Below are positions 29,824 through 41,598 of a stretch of DNA of 64,000 nt, piece after piece (within the stretch, counting starts at the first letter, position 1; each line of letters begins with the position of its first letter). Location of the stretch: NCBI RefSeq assembly GCF_018394335.1, contig NZ_CP074572.1, positions 2,170,001 through 2,234,000 of the forward strand, written 5' to 3'. A program made the translations under genes and the position numbers. This stretch comes from Shewanella dokdonensis. Lineage in GTDB: Bacteria; Pseudomonadota; Gammaproteobacteria; Enterobacterales; Shewanellaceae. The notes below the pieces were generated by a model. The model had not been told where the DNA came from, searched no databases, and saw nothing but the letters and a program-made list of their open reading frames with translations.

Positions 29824-29852
29824 TTGACTTTCACTGTCGCGCTTCCTAGTCT
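29824..29852 (+). promoter_or_regulatory. Putative sigma70 promoter of ilvE
   Basis: TTGACT, a 17-base spacer and TAGTCT, ending 28 bases before the ilvE ATG. No leader-peptide attenuator was recognised in the 330-base gap between zapB and ilvE. Confidence 0.5.
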
Positions 29853-29880
29853 GCTTGAACAATAGTCAAGGTAGTTCAAA

Positions 29881-30969
29881 ATGGAAATCAAGTATCAGTT
29901 AAAACCTGCCGCAGAACGCCGCCAGGAGCAGTTCCGTCCGGAGGGTAATGTCGGGTTTGGCCGGTTGCGTACCGACCATATGTTTTTAATGGATTATTAC
30001 GACGGTGAATGGCGTGATCCGCGTATTGTTCCATATGGTCCTTTCTCGGTTGCTCCGGGTGCAGTGGCTCTCCATTATGGTCAGTCTATTTTTGAAGGTG
30101 CTAAGGCTTTCATGCATCAAGACGGCGAGATCTACACTTTCCGTATCAACAAGAATGCGGAACGCTTGAATCGTTCTGCCGATATCCTGTGTATTCCCTA
30201 TCTGCCGGAAGCTCAGCAATTGCAGGCAATCAATGCGTTGATTGATGTGGATCGTCTGTGGTTCCCAATGCAGGATGGCGCCTGTTTGTATATTCGGCCG
30301 TTTATTTTTGCAACGGAAGATCGCCTCTCTGTGAGCCCGTCAACGTCATACACGTTTTGCGTGGTGTTGAGTCCGAGCGGCGCTTATTACGGCACCAGTT
30401 TGAGTCCTATCAGTTTACTGATCAGTACCCATTATCATCGTGCGGCTCCCGGTGGTACTGGCGCTAGTAAGGCGTCTGGTAACTATGCCGCATCATTACG
30501 GGCAGGGCGTGCCGCTAAAGAAGTGGGCGCATCACAGGTGCTGTACCTGGATAACAACAATGTGTACATCGAGGAAGCTGGCGCAATGAACCACTTCCAT
30601 ATCCTGAAAGATGGCACAGTGATTATTCCTGAATTTACCGACACCATTTTGCGTTCCATTACCTCGCAGTCGATCATCGATCTGGCGACTGAACTGGGTT
30701 ATCCGGTACGTCAGGAAATGGTGCGCCTGGATGACTTCGTTAAAGGCATCGAAACCGGTGAAATTATCGAAGCCGGTGGCTTTGGTACTGCCGCAGTGGT
30801 ATCACCCGTGGGTTCCTACATCTTCGAAGATGGTCGGCGTCTTAACGTAGGTGATGGCAAGGTGGGTGAACACGTGAAGCACATCTATGAAGTGTACACC
30901 GCCATACAGCGTGGTGAGCGTAAAGCGCCCGCCGGGTGGTTACAACCTGTGCCTCATTTAGGTCATTAA
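29881..30969 (+). CDS. ilvE: Branched-chain amino acid aminotransferase IlvE
   Basis: PLP-dependent fold-type IV transaminase for the last step of valine, leucine and isoleucine synthesis. It has 362 residues, the longer BCAT II form, not the 309-residue E. coli form. The PLP-binding lysine lies in GGTGASKASGNYAASL, with upstream YGQSIFEGAKAF and LYIRPFIFATE and downstream YIEEAGAMNHFH and GIETGEIIEAGGFGTAAVVSPV. It is monocistronic, closed by a strong terminator. Confidence 0.95.
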   Translation: MEIKYQLKPAAERRQEQFRPEGNVGFGRLRTDHMFLMDYYDGEWRDPRIVPYGPFSVAPGAVALHYGQSIFEGAKAFMHQDGEIYTFRINKNAERLNRSADILCIPYLPEAQQLQAINALIDVDRLWFPMQDGACLYIRPFIFATEDRLSVSPSTSYTFCVVLSPSGAYYGTSLSPISLLISTHYHRAAPGGTGASKASGNYAASLRAGRAAKEVGASQVLYLDNNNVYIEEAGAMNHFHILKDGTVIIPEFTDTILRSITSQSIIDLATELGYPVRQEMVRLDDFVKGIETGEIIEAGGFGTAAVVSPVGSYIFEDGRRLNVGDGKVGEHVKHIYEVYTAIQRGERKAPAGWLQPVPHLGH

Positions 30970-30982
30970 GCGAACCTCAACT

Positions 30983-31012
30983 AAAAACGCGGCGATAGAA
31001 CCGCGTTTTTTT
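30983..31012. terminator. Terminator between ilvE and the c-di-GMP sensor gene
   Basis: AAAAACGCGG ... CCGCGTTTTTTT between two convergent genes; A and T runs on both sides make it work in both directions. Its last T bases overlap the stop of the minus-strand gene. Confidence 0.88.
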
Positions 31013-34000
31013 ATGGCTCAGCCTTGGCTTGCAGTAAACCGCTGCAATCGGCTACGGACATAGGTTTGCCCAGCAGGTATCCCTGCACTTGGTCACAGCC
31101 CTGACTGGCGAGGAAATGCAATTGCTCTTGCGTTTCTACACCTTCGGCGACCACCAGCAGATCTAGGCTATGAGCCAAAGCGATAATCGCGCTGGTGATG
31201 GCGGCGTCTTCAGGGTCATCCGAAATATCCCGTACGAACTCTTTGTCAATTTTGAGCGTGTGGATAGGGAAACGCTTGAGGTAGGCGAGGCTGGAATAGC
31301 CAGTGCCAAAGTCATCAACCGCTAAGGTCAGTCCTAAGGCTTCCAAGCGTGCCAGAATCGCGATAGATTCCGCTGGATGTTGCATAACGGCGGATTCTGT
31401 CAGTTCCAATTCCAGTAATGAGGCCGTTAGCTCACAAGTTGTTAATGCTTGCTGTACTTCATCCACAATGTGATTATTCAGCTGTTTTGCCGAAAGATTG
31501 ATCGCCACCGGTACGGGTTGTAATCCTTGCTGGCGCCACTGCGCTAGCTGTTGACACACCTGTTGCAGCACCCAGCCCCCGATGGTGTTGATCATGCCGG
31601 TTTCTTCTGCCAATGGAATAAATTCCACCGGCGAGACTGGGCCGAGTTTGTCACTGTGCCAGCGCAGTAGCGCTTCCATGCCGATGAGTTTGCCGCTTTT
31701 GACTTCATATTTCGGCTGATACACCAGATACAGCTCATTATTTGCCAGAGCCTGTTTTAGGCCGCTCTCCAACTGCATATGCCTGACCGCGGCCTGGTTC
31801 ATACATGCGGTGTAGAACTGGAAATTATTCCGTCCCATCGCTTTGGCATGGTACATGGCTGTGTCGGCGAATTTCAGCAGCTCTTCGGTATTGTCAGCAT
31901 CGTCAGGAAAGATACTGATACCGATGGAGGTGGTGATATCCAGCATCATCTGCCCCACGGCGAACGGTTGTTTCAGCGTATCGATAATTTTCTCGGCGAT
32001 AACGGTTGCGGCTTTGGTTTTATGCACCCCTTCGAGAATAATGGTGAACTCGTCACCGCCGATGCGGGCTACGGTATCGCCTTCGCGGATCACCCGGCGT
32101 AGCCGCTCAGCCACCGCCGATAACAGTTGATCGCCCACTTGGTGGCCGCGGGTGTCATTAATATTTTTGAAGCGATCGAGATCCAGAAACAGCAGTGCCA
32201 CCTTGGTGTCACAACGGATGGCTTGTGCCAAAGCGTGTTGCAAGCGATCCTGAAATAAAGTGCGGTTGGGCAGGTCAGTTAGCTGGTCATAGTTGGCCAT
32301 CAGCCGCAAGTCTTCTTCTGCTTTTTTACGCTCAGTTATATCGTTGAACACCATGACCAGATGGCTGGTGTGACCACGATGATCTAGCACTTGATTGGCT
32401 TCCATCCAGACTGGCAGCAGCTTGCCTCGGCGGGTACGGATCTGCATTTCCCGCGCCCAACTGTGGCGGTTGAGCATGACGGATTCCGCCTGTTGATAAA
32501 AACTGCGAGGATAAAGACCACGGGTGAGGAATAATACGGGACGTCCTTTGATATCCTGCTCGGTAAAGCCAGTGATGTCAGTGAAGGCGGGATTAACGTC
32601 AATCACCCGATAATCCAGATCGGTAATCACTACCGCCTCATTCATACTTTCCAGCACCTGATAAGACAGTCGTAACTGGTCTTCCTGGCGTTTACGCAAC
32701 GAGATATCGGTCAGTGTTCCCGCTAGGCGGATAGGGTTGCCATGTTTATCCCATTCCACTGCCTTACCGCGATCGAGCCCCCATAACCAGTCACCGTCAG
32801 TCGTATTTTTTAAACGATATTCGGCTTCGTAAAACGGGGTTTCGCCATTGATATAGAGCTGTAGCGCCTCGGTAATTTTGGGTAAATCATCTGGGTGCAC
32901 CTGGCTGTAGAATTGTTGGCGATCAATCTCTTCACTGTACTCGTCACCATCATGTTGGCTGGTGATATACAGGCGATTATGTTTAAGCTGCCAGTCCCAC
33001 ATACGTCCACCTGAGCCCAGCAAGGCCAAGCGCAAACGTTTCTCTGAGGTGCTGATTTCCTGTTGAATACGTTGGGCATGGTAACGTTGTTTAAAATAAC
33101 GACGGGTCAGCAAGCTAAACATTAATGCCGTTAGCAGCACATAGATGACATAAGCCGAGGTGGTGCGATAGTAGGGCGGCTCGATATGAATATCCGCCAG
33201 CAGTTGTGGGGCTTCAAGGCTATTGCCGTCTAGTTGATAGCGCCCCCATAAACGGTAATGACCCGGTGCCAGATTGGTGTAGCTTACAAGATGTTGGTTA
33301 CGCAGCGGTGTCCAACTGCTGTCTTGCCCTTCCAGATAAAAACTGAAATTGTCGTGCCCTGGATAACTGAAGTCACTGGAGGTCACTTCAAAGTTAAGCA
33401 CCTTATCGCTGTAGGGCAGTGTTATCAGATGACTATTGTTGAGATGGTAATAGGGGTGGTGTAACGCCCCGAGTTGCCACGCGGCTAAGGCGATACGATT
33501 CTTGGCACGTTTGGGGGGATCTCTGCTGGGTAAAAGTGATTCAGCCCATTGATGCCGCCAAACCAGATACTGCCGTCACTATCTTGCCAACGGACACCAC
33601 CGTTAAATTCCAGCGCTTGCAAGCCTTCGTTTTCATTAAAACTCTCAATGCGATTGTCGCTTGGATCAGGCGACTGATCCCGGCATTGCTGCTGAACCAG
33701 ATGTAGCCCTGACGATCTTCAACCAAGGCATAAGTGGTGTTATTAAGCAGGCCGTTTTGTGGGGCAACTTGTGTTAGTTTGCCATCGTAATAACGTGTCA
33801 GGCCGCCGTGTGTTGCCAGCCAAATACTCCCGTCTTGCGCTTGCAATACATCACGAACAAACGGGTGTGGCAAAGCTTTGCCTGGAAATACTAGCTTGTC
33901 GCCACTGTCAGGATCTAAACGATAGGCGCCCATCATGGTGCTGACCCATAAACCCTCTGGGCTCGCCTTAACATTGAGAATGACTTGCTGGGGTTCATCG

Positions 34001-35463
34001 TTAGCGGGAAGGATGTTATTGGCCGCAGTAAACGCGGTTGCGGTTGCCGTCTTGCGATCAAATTGATAGAGCTGGCGACCCGCACCCAACCACAGGCGTT
34101 GTTGCGCATCTATGGTCAGGGTGCGGATAAATCCTAGTTGTGTGGTTTCAGTATATACCGTTAGCTGTCCGTCCAATGTCAGCTTGGCCAAACCGCTATT
34201 GGTGGCCAGCCATAGCTGCTGCTCATTATCTTCAACAATGTCCATGATGCGCAGATGCAGCGTTTTCAGCGGTACATTCAACACCTTGGCGAACTGCGCA
34301 TTAAAGGAATGAAAATGACCATTGGCATCCAGCCGGAACAGCCCAGCATTGTTGGTGCCCAGATACAGATTGCCATCGCTGCTGCGGAATATAGCGCGGA
34401 AATTATTGAAATGCTGCTGATTGAAGGGATCTTGCTGATTGTAAATATGAGTGAAATATTGCCGGGTAATGTTGATGCGATTGAGTCCCGAATAGCGCGT
34501 CCCGATCCAGAGATTCCCTTGCTTATCCAGTAGTAGATTAAACACATCGTTATCGCTCAAGCCGTTAGCGTCGAACGGGCTATAACGGAAAACCGTGGTG
34601 TGCCATTGCTCGCCTTTACGTTGTAGGTTAATGAGTCCGGTACCATCGCCCCCAAGCCAGATGTTGTCATCAGAGACAAAGACGATATCGCGAATCACCT
34701 GATTGTCTTGTGGTAACTGGTATATCCGTTCCGGAGCCGCCGATAAATTGTGGTAGCGCCAGAGACTATTGCCTTGTGCCAGCCAGAGGCTGTGATCGGG
34801 AGAACTGCTTATCTGACGAATTCGTTGTTTATCGGGTGGCAGGGTGATGGGGAGCCATTGTCCGGCACGGAAAATATAAGCGCCTGAATTGGCGGTAGAG
34901 ATAAACAAGCTGTTGGCGTCTAGGGCATGCAGGCTGGTAACGACCGGAAATGCGCTTTGACCAACGGCCACTGGCAGCAGTTGATTTTGATCATCACTGA
35001 GACGATACAATCCTTGTGGCGTGCCAACCCAGAGTTGCTTCCCTACGGTTGCCATTTCCACAATCTGTAAGTTTTTCAGCCCCTGAGCCTTACCATAACG
35101 GCGAAAACTGCCGGTTTCTGGTTGGAAGCGGTTTACCCCACCACTGTAGGTTCCGGCCCAGATAGTGCCATCAGCGCTTTGGACAATATCCGTGATAAAG
35201 CTGTCGCTCAGACTATCATCCCGAAACGGGTCATGTAGGAAGAGATTGAAGTCAGTACCGTTGTAACTCTGCAAGCCATCTTGAGTGCCAATCCACAAGA
35301 TGCCGCCGTTATCTTGAAACAATGAATAGACACTGTTTTGGTGCAGGCCGTTAAGGCTATTAATATGTTGAAACCTGAGCTGCGACAAAGCCACGGCTTG
35401 CAGCGGAGGAGATAGCACTCCGAGGCCCATTAGCAGCATGAATATACTCAGAAATCGACGCAA
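31011..35463 (-). pseudogene. Propeller-sensor PAS-GGDEF-EAL protein, one long gene with two frameshifts
   Basis: The two open frames 33541-35463 and 31011-33401 join into one gene of about 1484 codons. Repeated domain order: signal peptide, many two-component-regulator propeller repeats (IWFSSNAGI, LWIGTQDGL, IWAGTYSGG), a Y_Y_Y domain (NFSFYLEGQDSSW ... YTNLAPGHYRLW), one membrane helix (SAYVIYVLLTALMFSLL), two PAS domains, a GGDEF domain with an intact ARIGGDEF, and an EAL domain with GMEALLRW and DDFGTGYSSL. It probably senses a periplasmic ligand and makes or breaks c-di-GMP. Adding one base near 33667 restores SRLDPSDNRIESFNE. Adding one at G6 33513-33518 restores FYPAEIPPKRAKNRIAL. With both, the length is a multiple of three. 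Confidence 0.87.
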
Positions 35464-35544
35464 AAGTAGCCTGTAACATTGCTATAGGTTATGAGTTACA
35501 TATCCTATAACAAGCAGTGGAAACTGCCTACCGTTGCTACGGAT

Positions 35545-35585
35545 AAAAAAGGCCTTGCCGGAAGGGGAGGAAGCAAGGCCTTTTT
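35545..35585. terminator. Strong terminator downstream of prpF
   Basis: The 14-base arm AAAAAAGGCCTTGC pairs with GCAAGGCCTTTTT around a 14-base loop, 15 bases after the prpF stop on the minus strand. Confidence 0.88.
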
Positions 35586-35599
35586 GCTTTGAACTCGGT

Positions 35600-36798
35600 T
35601 CAGACAGGCAGATAGTCTTCTGGTACGCGCACGCTGCCTTCCATCAATACTCGGGCGCTGCGGCTCATGATGACTTTACTGACTTGCCATTGGCCGTCAT
35701 TGCATTGGGCTTCTGCGCCCACTCTGAGGGTACCGGAAGGATGACCAAAACGTACCTGTCCCCGTTCACCTCCGCCAGCCGCAAGATTGACTAGCGTGCC
35801 AGGAATACAGGCGGCGGTAGCGATGGCAACAGCGGCAGTGCCCATCATGGCGTGGTGCAATTTGCCCATGGATAATGCGCGAACCAGCAGGTCGATATCG
35901 CTAGCACTAACTGCTTTGCCACTGGATGCGGTGTAATTCGCCGGTGGCGCAACAAAGGCAATCTTCGGCGTATGTTGGCGGGTTTGGGCTTGCGCCAATG
36001 TCTCAATCAGTCCCATTTTGATAGCGCCATAGGCCCGCAGTAACTCAAAACGTGCCAGCGCGTTAGCATCGCCGTTGATGGCGTCTTGTAATTCTGTACC
36101 GCTATAACCAAGATCCGCGGCGTTGACAAAAATGGTTGGGATCCCAGCGTTGATCAAAGTGGCTTTGAGTTTGCCCCCGCCACTAAATCGTCCGGCAATT
36201 GCAGTTCATCCACTAGCTTGCCAGTGGGAAACATCGCGCCACCAGCGCTATCGTCGGCGGGGTCAAGAAACTCAATCTGTACTTCTGCCGCCGGGAAAGT
36301 CACGCCATCGAGTTCAAAATCGCCGCACTCGACCACCTGGCCGTTGGCAATTGGGATGTGAGCAATAATGGTTTTGCTGATATTGGCCTGCCAGATGCGC
36401 ACGGTACATATGCCGTTATCGGGGATGCGTTCTGGGGCAACCAGGCCGTTACTGATGGCGAAGGCACCAACTGCCGCGGTGAGATTGCCGCAGTTGCCGC
36501 TCCAGTCGATAAAGGGCTTGTCGATAGCCACCTGACCAAACAGGTAGTCCACATCATGTTCCGCTTTGTCGCTGCGACTGAGAATGACGGTTTTACTGGT
36601 ACTGGAGGTTGCACCGCCCATGCCATCGGTGTGTTTGCCGTAAGGATCTGGGCTACCAATCACTCGCAATAGCAAAGCATCACGGGCGGCACCTGGTTGC
36701 TGCGCCGCTGGTGGTAAGTCCTGCAACCGGAAAAATACGCCTTTGCTGGTGCCACCACGCATGTAAGTGGCCGGGATTTTAATCTGTACTTTAGCCAT
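35600..36798 (-). pseudogene. prpF: 2-methylaconitate cis-trans isomerase PrpF, frameshifted
   Basis: PrpF works with AcnD in the methylcitrate cycle, converting trans-2-methylaconitate to the cis form. The diaminopimelate-epimerase-like fold is shown by PATYMRGGTSKGVFFRLQDLP, GGATSSTSKTVIL and FIDWSGNCGNLTAAVGAFAI, with the Cys and Ser positions of the family. The frame breaks at C5 36174-36178 on the plus strand. One more G in the gene gives LVAGGGKLKATLINAGIPTIFVNA and continuous homology to 35600. The repaired length is about 399 residues, normal for PrpF. Its ATG overlaps the acnD stop (TAATG). It is the last gene of the prp operon. Confidence 0.92.
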
Positions 36799-39394
36799 TA
36801 CGCTTGCCCCTGCTCCTGTAAAAAGTCCTGAGCAAAACGCTGCAATACGCCACCCGCTTCATAGATGGCCACTTCTTCAGCGGTATCCAAGCGGCACAGT
36901 ACTGGTACTTCTACGGTACTACCGTCTGTTTTGTGTAGCCGCAATGTCAGTTGTGTCCCGGGAGTGCGCTCGCCCAGCACATCAAAGGTTTCGCTGCCAT
37001 CAATCCCTAAGGTGTTGCGGTTTGTGCCAGGCAGGAACTGCAATGGCAAAACTCCCATACCCACCAGATTGGTGCGATGAATACGTTCAAAGCCTTCAGC
37101 CACAATGACTTCGACGCCGGCAAGCCGCACGCCTTTGGCGGCCCAGTCACGGCTAGAACCCTGACCATAATCTTTACCGGCGATAATGCACAAAGGTTGC
37201 TGGCGCTGCATATAGGTCTCAATTGCTTCCCACATCCGTACCTGCTTGCCTTCTGGTTCGATGCGCGCCAGTGAGCCCTGAATCACTTTGCCGTTGCTGT
37301 CTTTGACCATTTCATTGAACAGTTTCGGGTTGGCAAACGTGGCACGTTGTGCCGTCAGATGATCCCCTCGATGGGTGGCATAAGAGTTAAAGTCTTCTTC
37401 CGGTAAGCCCATTTTTGTCAGGTATTCACCGGCGGCACTGCTAGGTAAAATGGCGTTGGAAGGTGACAGATGATCGGTGGTGATGTTGTCACCCAATACT
37501 GCCAGTGGCCGCATGCCTTTCAAAGTGCGTTCACCGGCAAGCGCGCCTTCCCAATAAGGCGGGCGGCGGATATAGGTACTCATTGGCCGCCAGTCGTACA
37601 GCGGATTGATATGTTCGCCGTATTCGACTTTCAAGTTGAACATCGGTTCATACACTTGGCGGAACTGCTCGGGTTTTACCGATTGACGGATGATGGCATC
37701 AATCTCGGCATCATCTGGCCAGATATCTTTCAGGGTAACGGGCTGCCCTTGTGCATCGGTGCCGAGCACATCCTTTTCAATATCAAAACGGATAGTACCG
37801 GCAATGGCGTAAGCTACTACTAGTGGTGGCGAGGCTAGGAATGCCTGTTTGGCGTAGGGATGAATGCGGCCATCAAAGTTACGGTTGCCAGAAAGTACCG
37901 CCGTGGCATACAGGTCGCGGTCGATAATCTCTTGCTGTATCTTCGGATCCAGCGCGCCACTCATACCGTTGCAGGTGGTGCAGGCAAAGGCGACAATGCC
38001 AAACCCTAGCTGTTCTAGGTAAGGCAATAACCCAGATTCTTGCAGATACAGCGCTACGGCTTTTGAGCCGGGTGCCAGTGAGGTTTTCACCCAAGGTTGG
38101 CGCACCAGCCCTTTATTCACGGCATTTTTGGCCAGCAAGCCAGCGGCAATAACGTTACGTGGATTGCTGGTATTGGTGCAACTGGTGATGGCGGCAATGA
38201 TCACCGCGCCATCCGGCATTAAATTGTCCAGATGCTCCACTTTGCCACTGATACCTTTGGCTGCCAAATCGGCGGTGGCGACCCGTTTATGTGGGTTAGA
38301 TGGCCCGGCAATGTTGCGGCCAACACTGGAGAGATCAAACTTGAGCACTCGTTCATACTGGGCATCTTGCAGAGTATCGGCCCACAGTCCGGCCTGTTTG
38401 GCATAGGTTTCGACCAACTGTACTTGCTGCTCGTCACGGCCGGTCAAACGCAGATAATCCAGTGTCTGCTGATCAATGGCGAATAGGGCTGCGGTGGCGC
38501 CGTATTCAGGCGTCATATTGGCGATAGTGGCGCGATCGCCTAGGGTCAGATGGGCAGCGCCTTCACCGAAAAATTCCAGATAAGCCGACACCACTTTTTC
38601 ATTGCGCAAAAATTCGGTCAGTGCCAGCACAATATCGGTGGCGGTAATGCCCGGTTGCGGCTTGCCGCTGAGTTCCACGCCAACAATATCTGGCAGCCGC
38701 ATCCAAGATGCACGCCCCAGCATGACACTCTCGGCTTCCAGACCGCCCACGCCAACGGCAATCACCCCGAGCGCATCCACATGGGGTGTGTGACTGTCAG
38801 TGCCAACTAAGGTGTCGGGAAAAGCAACGCCATCTTTGGCATGGATTACTGGCGACATCCGCTCCAGATTGATCTGGTGCATGATGCCGTTACCCGGCGG
38901 GATCACATCAACGTTGCGAAACGCTGTCTTACACCAGTTGATGAAATGAAAACGGTCTTCGTTACGACGATCTTCAATGGCGCGATTTTTTCAAAGGCAT
39001 CGGCTTCAAACCCGGCATGCTCAACCGCCAACGAGTGATCGACAATCAGTTGCGTGGGAACGACTGGATTCACCTTGGACGGGTCACCGCCTTTGGCCGC
39101 AATGGCATCGCGCAGCCCGGCAAGGTCTACCAGTGCGGTTTGCCCAAGAATGTCATGGCAGACCACCCGCGCCGGAAACCAAGGAAAATCCAGTTCGCGT
39201 TTACGCTCAATCAGTTGCGACAGATAGTCGTTAAGTTTGGCTGGCGCGGCGCGGCGTACCAAGTTTTCAGCATGTACCCGTGAAGTGTAGGGTAATGTGG
39301 CCCAGGCGCCCGGCTTGATGGCATCTACGGCGGCTGCCGCATCATAGTAAGAGAAAGAAGTGCCGTTTAGCGGCACCCGGAATGCTGTATTCAT
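36798..39394 (-). pseudogene. acnD: 2-methylisocitrate dehydratase AcnD (Fe/S-dependent), frameshifted
   Basis: Aconitase-family enzyme that dehydrates 2-methylcitrate to 2-methylaconitate. FeS-cluster ligands are in ITSCTNTSNPRNV (first Cys) and FACTTCNGMSG (Cys pair). Substrate and swivel-domain blocks are DSHTPHVDALG, LGDNITTDHLSPSNAI and DYGQGSSRDWAAKG. One break at T6 38986-38991 (plus strand): an extra A in the gene gives FEKNRAIEDRRNEDRFHFINWCKTAF and joins both parts. The repaired length is 865 residues, typical of AcnD. It lies 71 bases after prpC and overlaps prpF. Confidence 0.94.
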
Positions 39395-39465
39395 GGTGCT
39401 TCCACCCGTAAGTCAGTTAAGCTGTGCGGGCACATTGCCCGCAATCACTCGCAAGATTGGCCGGA

Positions 39466-40588
39466 TTAACGCTGCTCGATTGGGGGAACTTCACGGGGGC
39501 AACGCCTACATAATCGGCACTGGGGCGGATAATGCGGTTGTTGGCGCGTTGTTCCATCACGTGTGCCGCCCATCCCGTCAGGCGGGAGCAGACAAAAATG
39601 GGCGTGAACAGTTTGGTCGGGATGCCCATGTAGTGATAAGCGCTGGCATGGAAAAAGTCAGCGTTACAGAACAGTTTTTCTCTTGCCACATCAGTGCTTC
39701 ACACGCCACTGACACCTTGTAAAGCCGTTCATCGCCGACTTCTTTTGACAGCTTTTCAGACCAGCTCTTGATAATGGCGTTACGGGGATCGGACTCCCGG
39801 TAGATGGCGTGACCAAACCCCATGATCTTTTCTTTGCGTTCCAGTTTGCCGAGCAAGGTTGCGCGGGCATCCTCTTCATCACGCATGTTCTGGATCAGCT
39901 CCATTGCCGCTTCGTTGGCACCGCCATGCAGTGGCCCACGTAGAGAGCCAATGGCACCGGTGATGCAGGAAAACATATCCGACAAGGTTGAGGCACAAAC
40001 CCGAGCGGTGAAGGTGGAAGCGTTAAATTCATGTTCGGCATAGAGGATCAGTGATACATCCATGACGCGGGCATGCAGCGGAGCTGGTTTTTTGCCATGC
40101 AGCAGATGCAGGAAATGTGCGCCAATCTGCTCGTCATCGGTTTCGGTTTCAATCCGCACGCCATCGTGGCTGAAACGATACCAGTAGCAGATGATGGACG
40201 GGAACGCGCCTAACAGACGGTCAGCCACATCCTGCTGTTCGCTGAAATCCTTCTCTGGCTCCAGATTACCGAGCATGGAGCAACCGGTACGCATCACATC
40301 CATAGGGTGGGAACTGGCGGGAATGCGTTCCAACACTTCTTTCAACGCCTGTGGTAAGCCGCGCAAGCCCTTAAGTTTTTGCCGATAGGCGGCTAACTTG
40401 GCCACGTTGGGGAGTTCACCATAGAGGATCAGATAAGCGACTTCTTCAAAACTGACATGTTCTGCCAGATCTTTTACGTCGTAGCCGCGGTAGGTCAGGC
40501 CGGAGCCAGATTTCCCTACGGTACTCAGTGCCGTTTCACCCGCGCTTTGTCCGCGCAGTCCAGCACCACTCAGTTTCTTATCAGTCAT
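39466..40588 (-). pseudogene. prpC: 2-methylcitrate synthase PrpC, two frameshifts
   Basis: Citrate-synthase-fold enzyme condensing propionyl-CoA with oxaloacetate. Start ATG 40588 gives MTDKKLSGAGLRGQSAGETALSTVG. The catalytic histidines lie in GPLHGGANEAAM and MGFGHAIYRESDPRN, as in citrate synthases; the catalytic Asp is in NADFFHASAYHYMG. At T5 39675-39679 one more base restores WQEKKLFCNADFF. At G5 39482-39486 one more restores VKFPPIEQR and the stop at 39466. The repaired length is 374 residues. The frame is also open upstream to 40816, but that part is the untranslated gap after prpB. Confidence 0.93.
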
Positions 40589-40652
40589 TGCTGCTTCCTC
40601 TATTCCGTTGAACATTTTTATATATTGGCAATCATTGCCTGGTCCGGCCCAG

Positions 40653-40687
40653 CCTGCTGCCGTTCGCCCCCGCAATCGGGCAGCAGG
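40653..40687 (-). other. Stable hairpin in the prpB-prpC intercistronic gap
   Basis: CCTGCTGCC (40653-40661) pairs with GGCAGCAGG (40679-40687) around a GC-rich 17-base loop in the 118-base spacer. There is no T run, so it is more likely a processing or stabilising element than a terminator. Confidence 0.45.
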
Positions 40688-40706
40688 TTGGTGCATGTGC
40701 TGCCGG

Positions 40707-41580
40707 TTATTTGCTAAACAGTTGATCCAGCTTGTCTTCGTACTGGTGATATCCCAGATAGTGGTACAGCTCTTCACGGGTCTGCATGGTGTCAACCACA
40801 TTGCGCTGGTGCCCATCGGCCACGAGAGCTTGCATCACTGTGAGTGCCGCTTTGTTCGCCGCGCGGAATGGACTCAATGGATAAAGCACCATCGCCACCC
40901 CAACGTCCGCCAGTTGTTCCTTATTGAACAGCTCGGTTTTGCCAAACTCGGTCATGTTGGCAAGAATGGGGGCTTTGACCACTTCTTTGAAGCGCACGTA
41001 TTGCTGCAATTCGGTCAGCGCTTCAGCGAAAATCATGTCGGCACCGGCTTCAATGTATGCCGCGGCACGTTCGATACCGGATTCCAACCCTTCCACGGCC
41101 ACGGCATCTGTCCGCGCCATGATGACGAAATTCTCGTCCTGGCGCGCATCCACCGCGGCTTTGATGCGATCAACCATCTCATCAATGCTGACGACCGCTT
41201 TATTGGGTCGGTGACCACAACGTTTCTGCGATACCTGATCTTCCATGTGCACTGCGGCCACACCGGCTTTCTCAAATTCCTTAATGGTACGGGCGATATT
41301 AAATGCGCCGCCCCAGCCGGTATCAATGTCTACCAGCAGTGGCAGCTCTGTGGCTGAGGTGATGCGACTGGCATCGATCAGCACATCGTTCATCGAGGTC
41401 ATTCCCAGATCTGGCCAGGCCATAAGAGGCGTTGGCCACGCCGGCACCCGAAAGGTATAGCGCCTGAATGCCGCATTGTTCTGCCATCAAGGCGAAATAG
41501 GCGTTAGTGGTACCAACGATTTGCAGCGGTTTATTGTTTGCCACCGCTTGGCGAAATCTCAATCCGGCACTTGCTTTCAT
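40707..41580 (-). pseudogene. prpB: 2-methylisocitrate lyase PrpB, frameshifted
   Basis: Cleaves 2-methylisocitrate to pyruvate and succinate, the last step of the cycle. Isocitrate-lyase superfamily features are [50 protein letters not shown] (the catalytic K-R-C-G-H loop) and [14 protein letters not shown]. Near 41415-41416 the gene carries one base too many: removing a G turns GLARSG into [14 protein letters not shown]. This is the only clear insertion in the window. The repaired length is 290 residues. GGAG lies six bases before ATG 41580, and the gene follows prpR by 18 bases. Confidence 0.93.
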
Positions 41581-41598
41581 CTGTTGCTCCTTGTGTCC

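Noticed and set aside
31011..33401. Stand-alone GGDEF-EAL protein starting at 33401
   Set aside because: The Y_Y_Y domain is already partly before this start, and the upstream frame continues the same domain after one-base repairs, so it is part of the longer gene.
39578..40816. PrpC with a 76-residue N-terminal extension
   Set aside because: The extra part is the prpB-prpC spacer with the hairpin; the conserved protein starts at ATG 40588.
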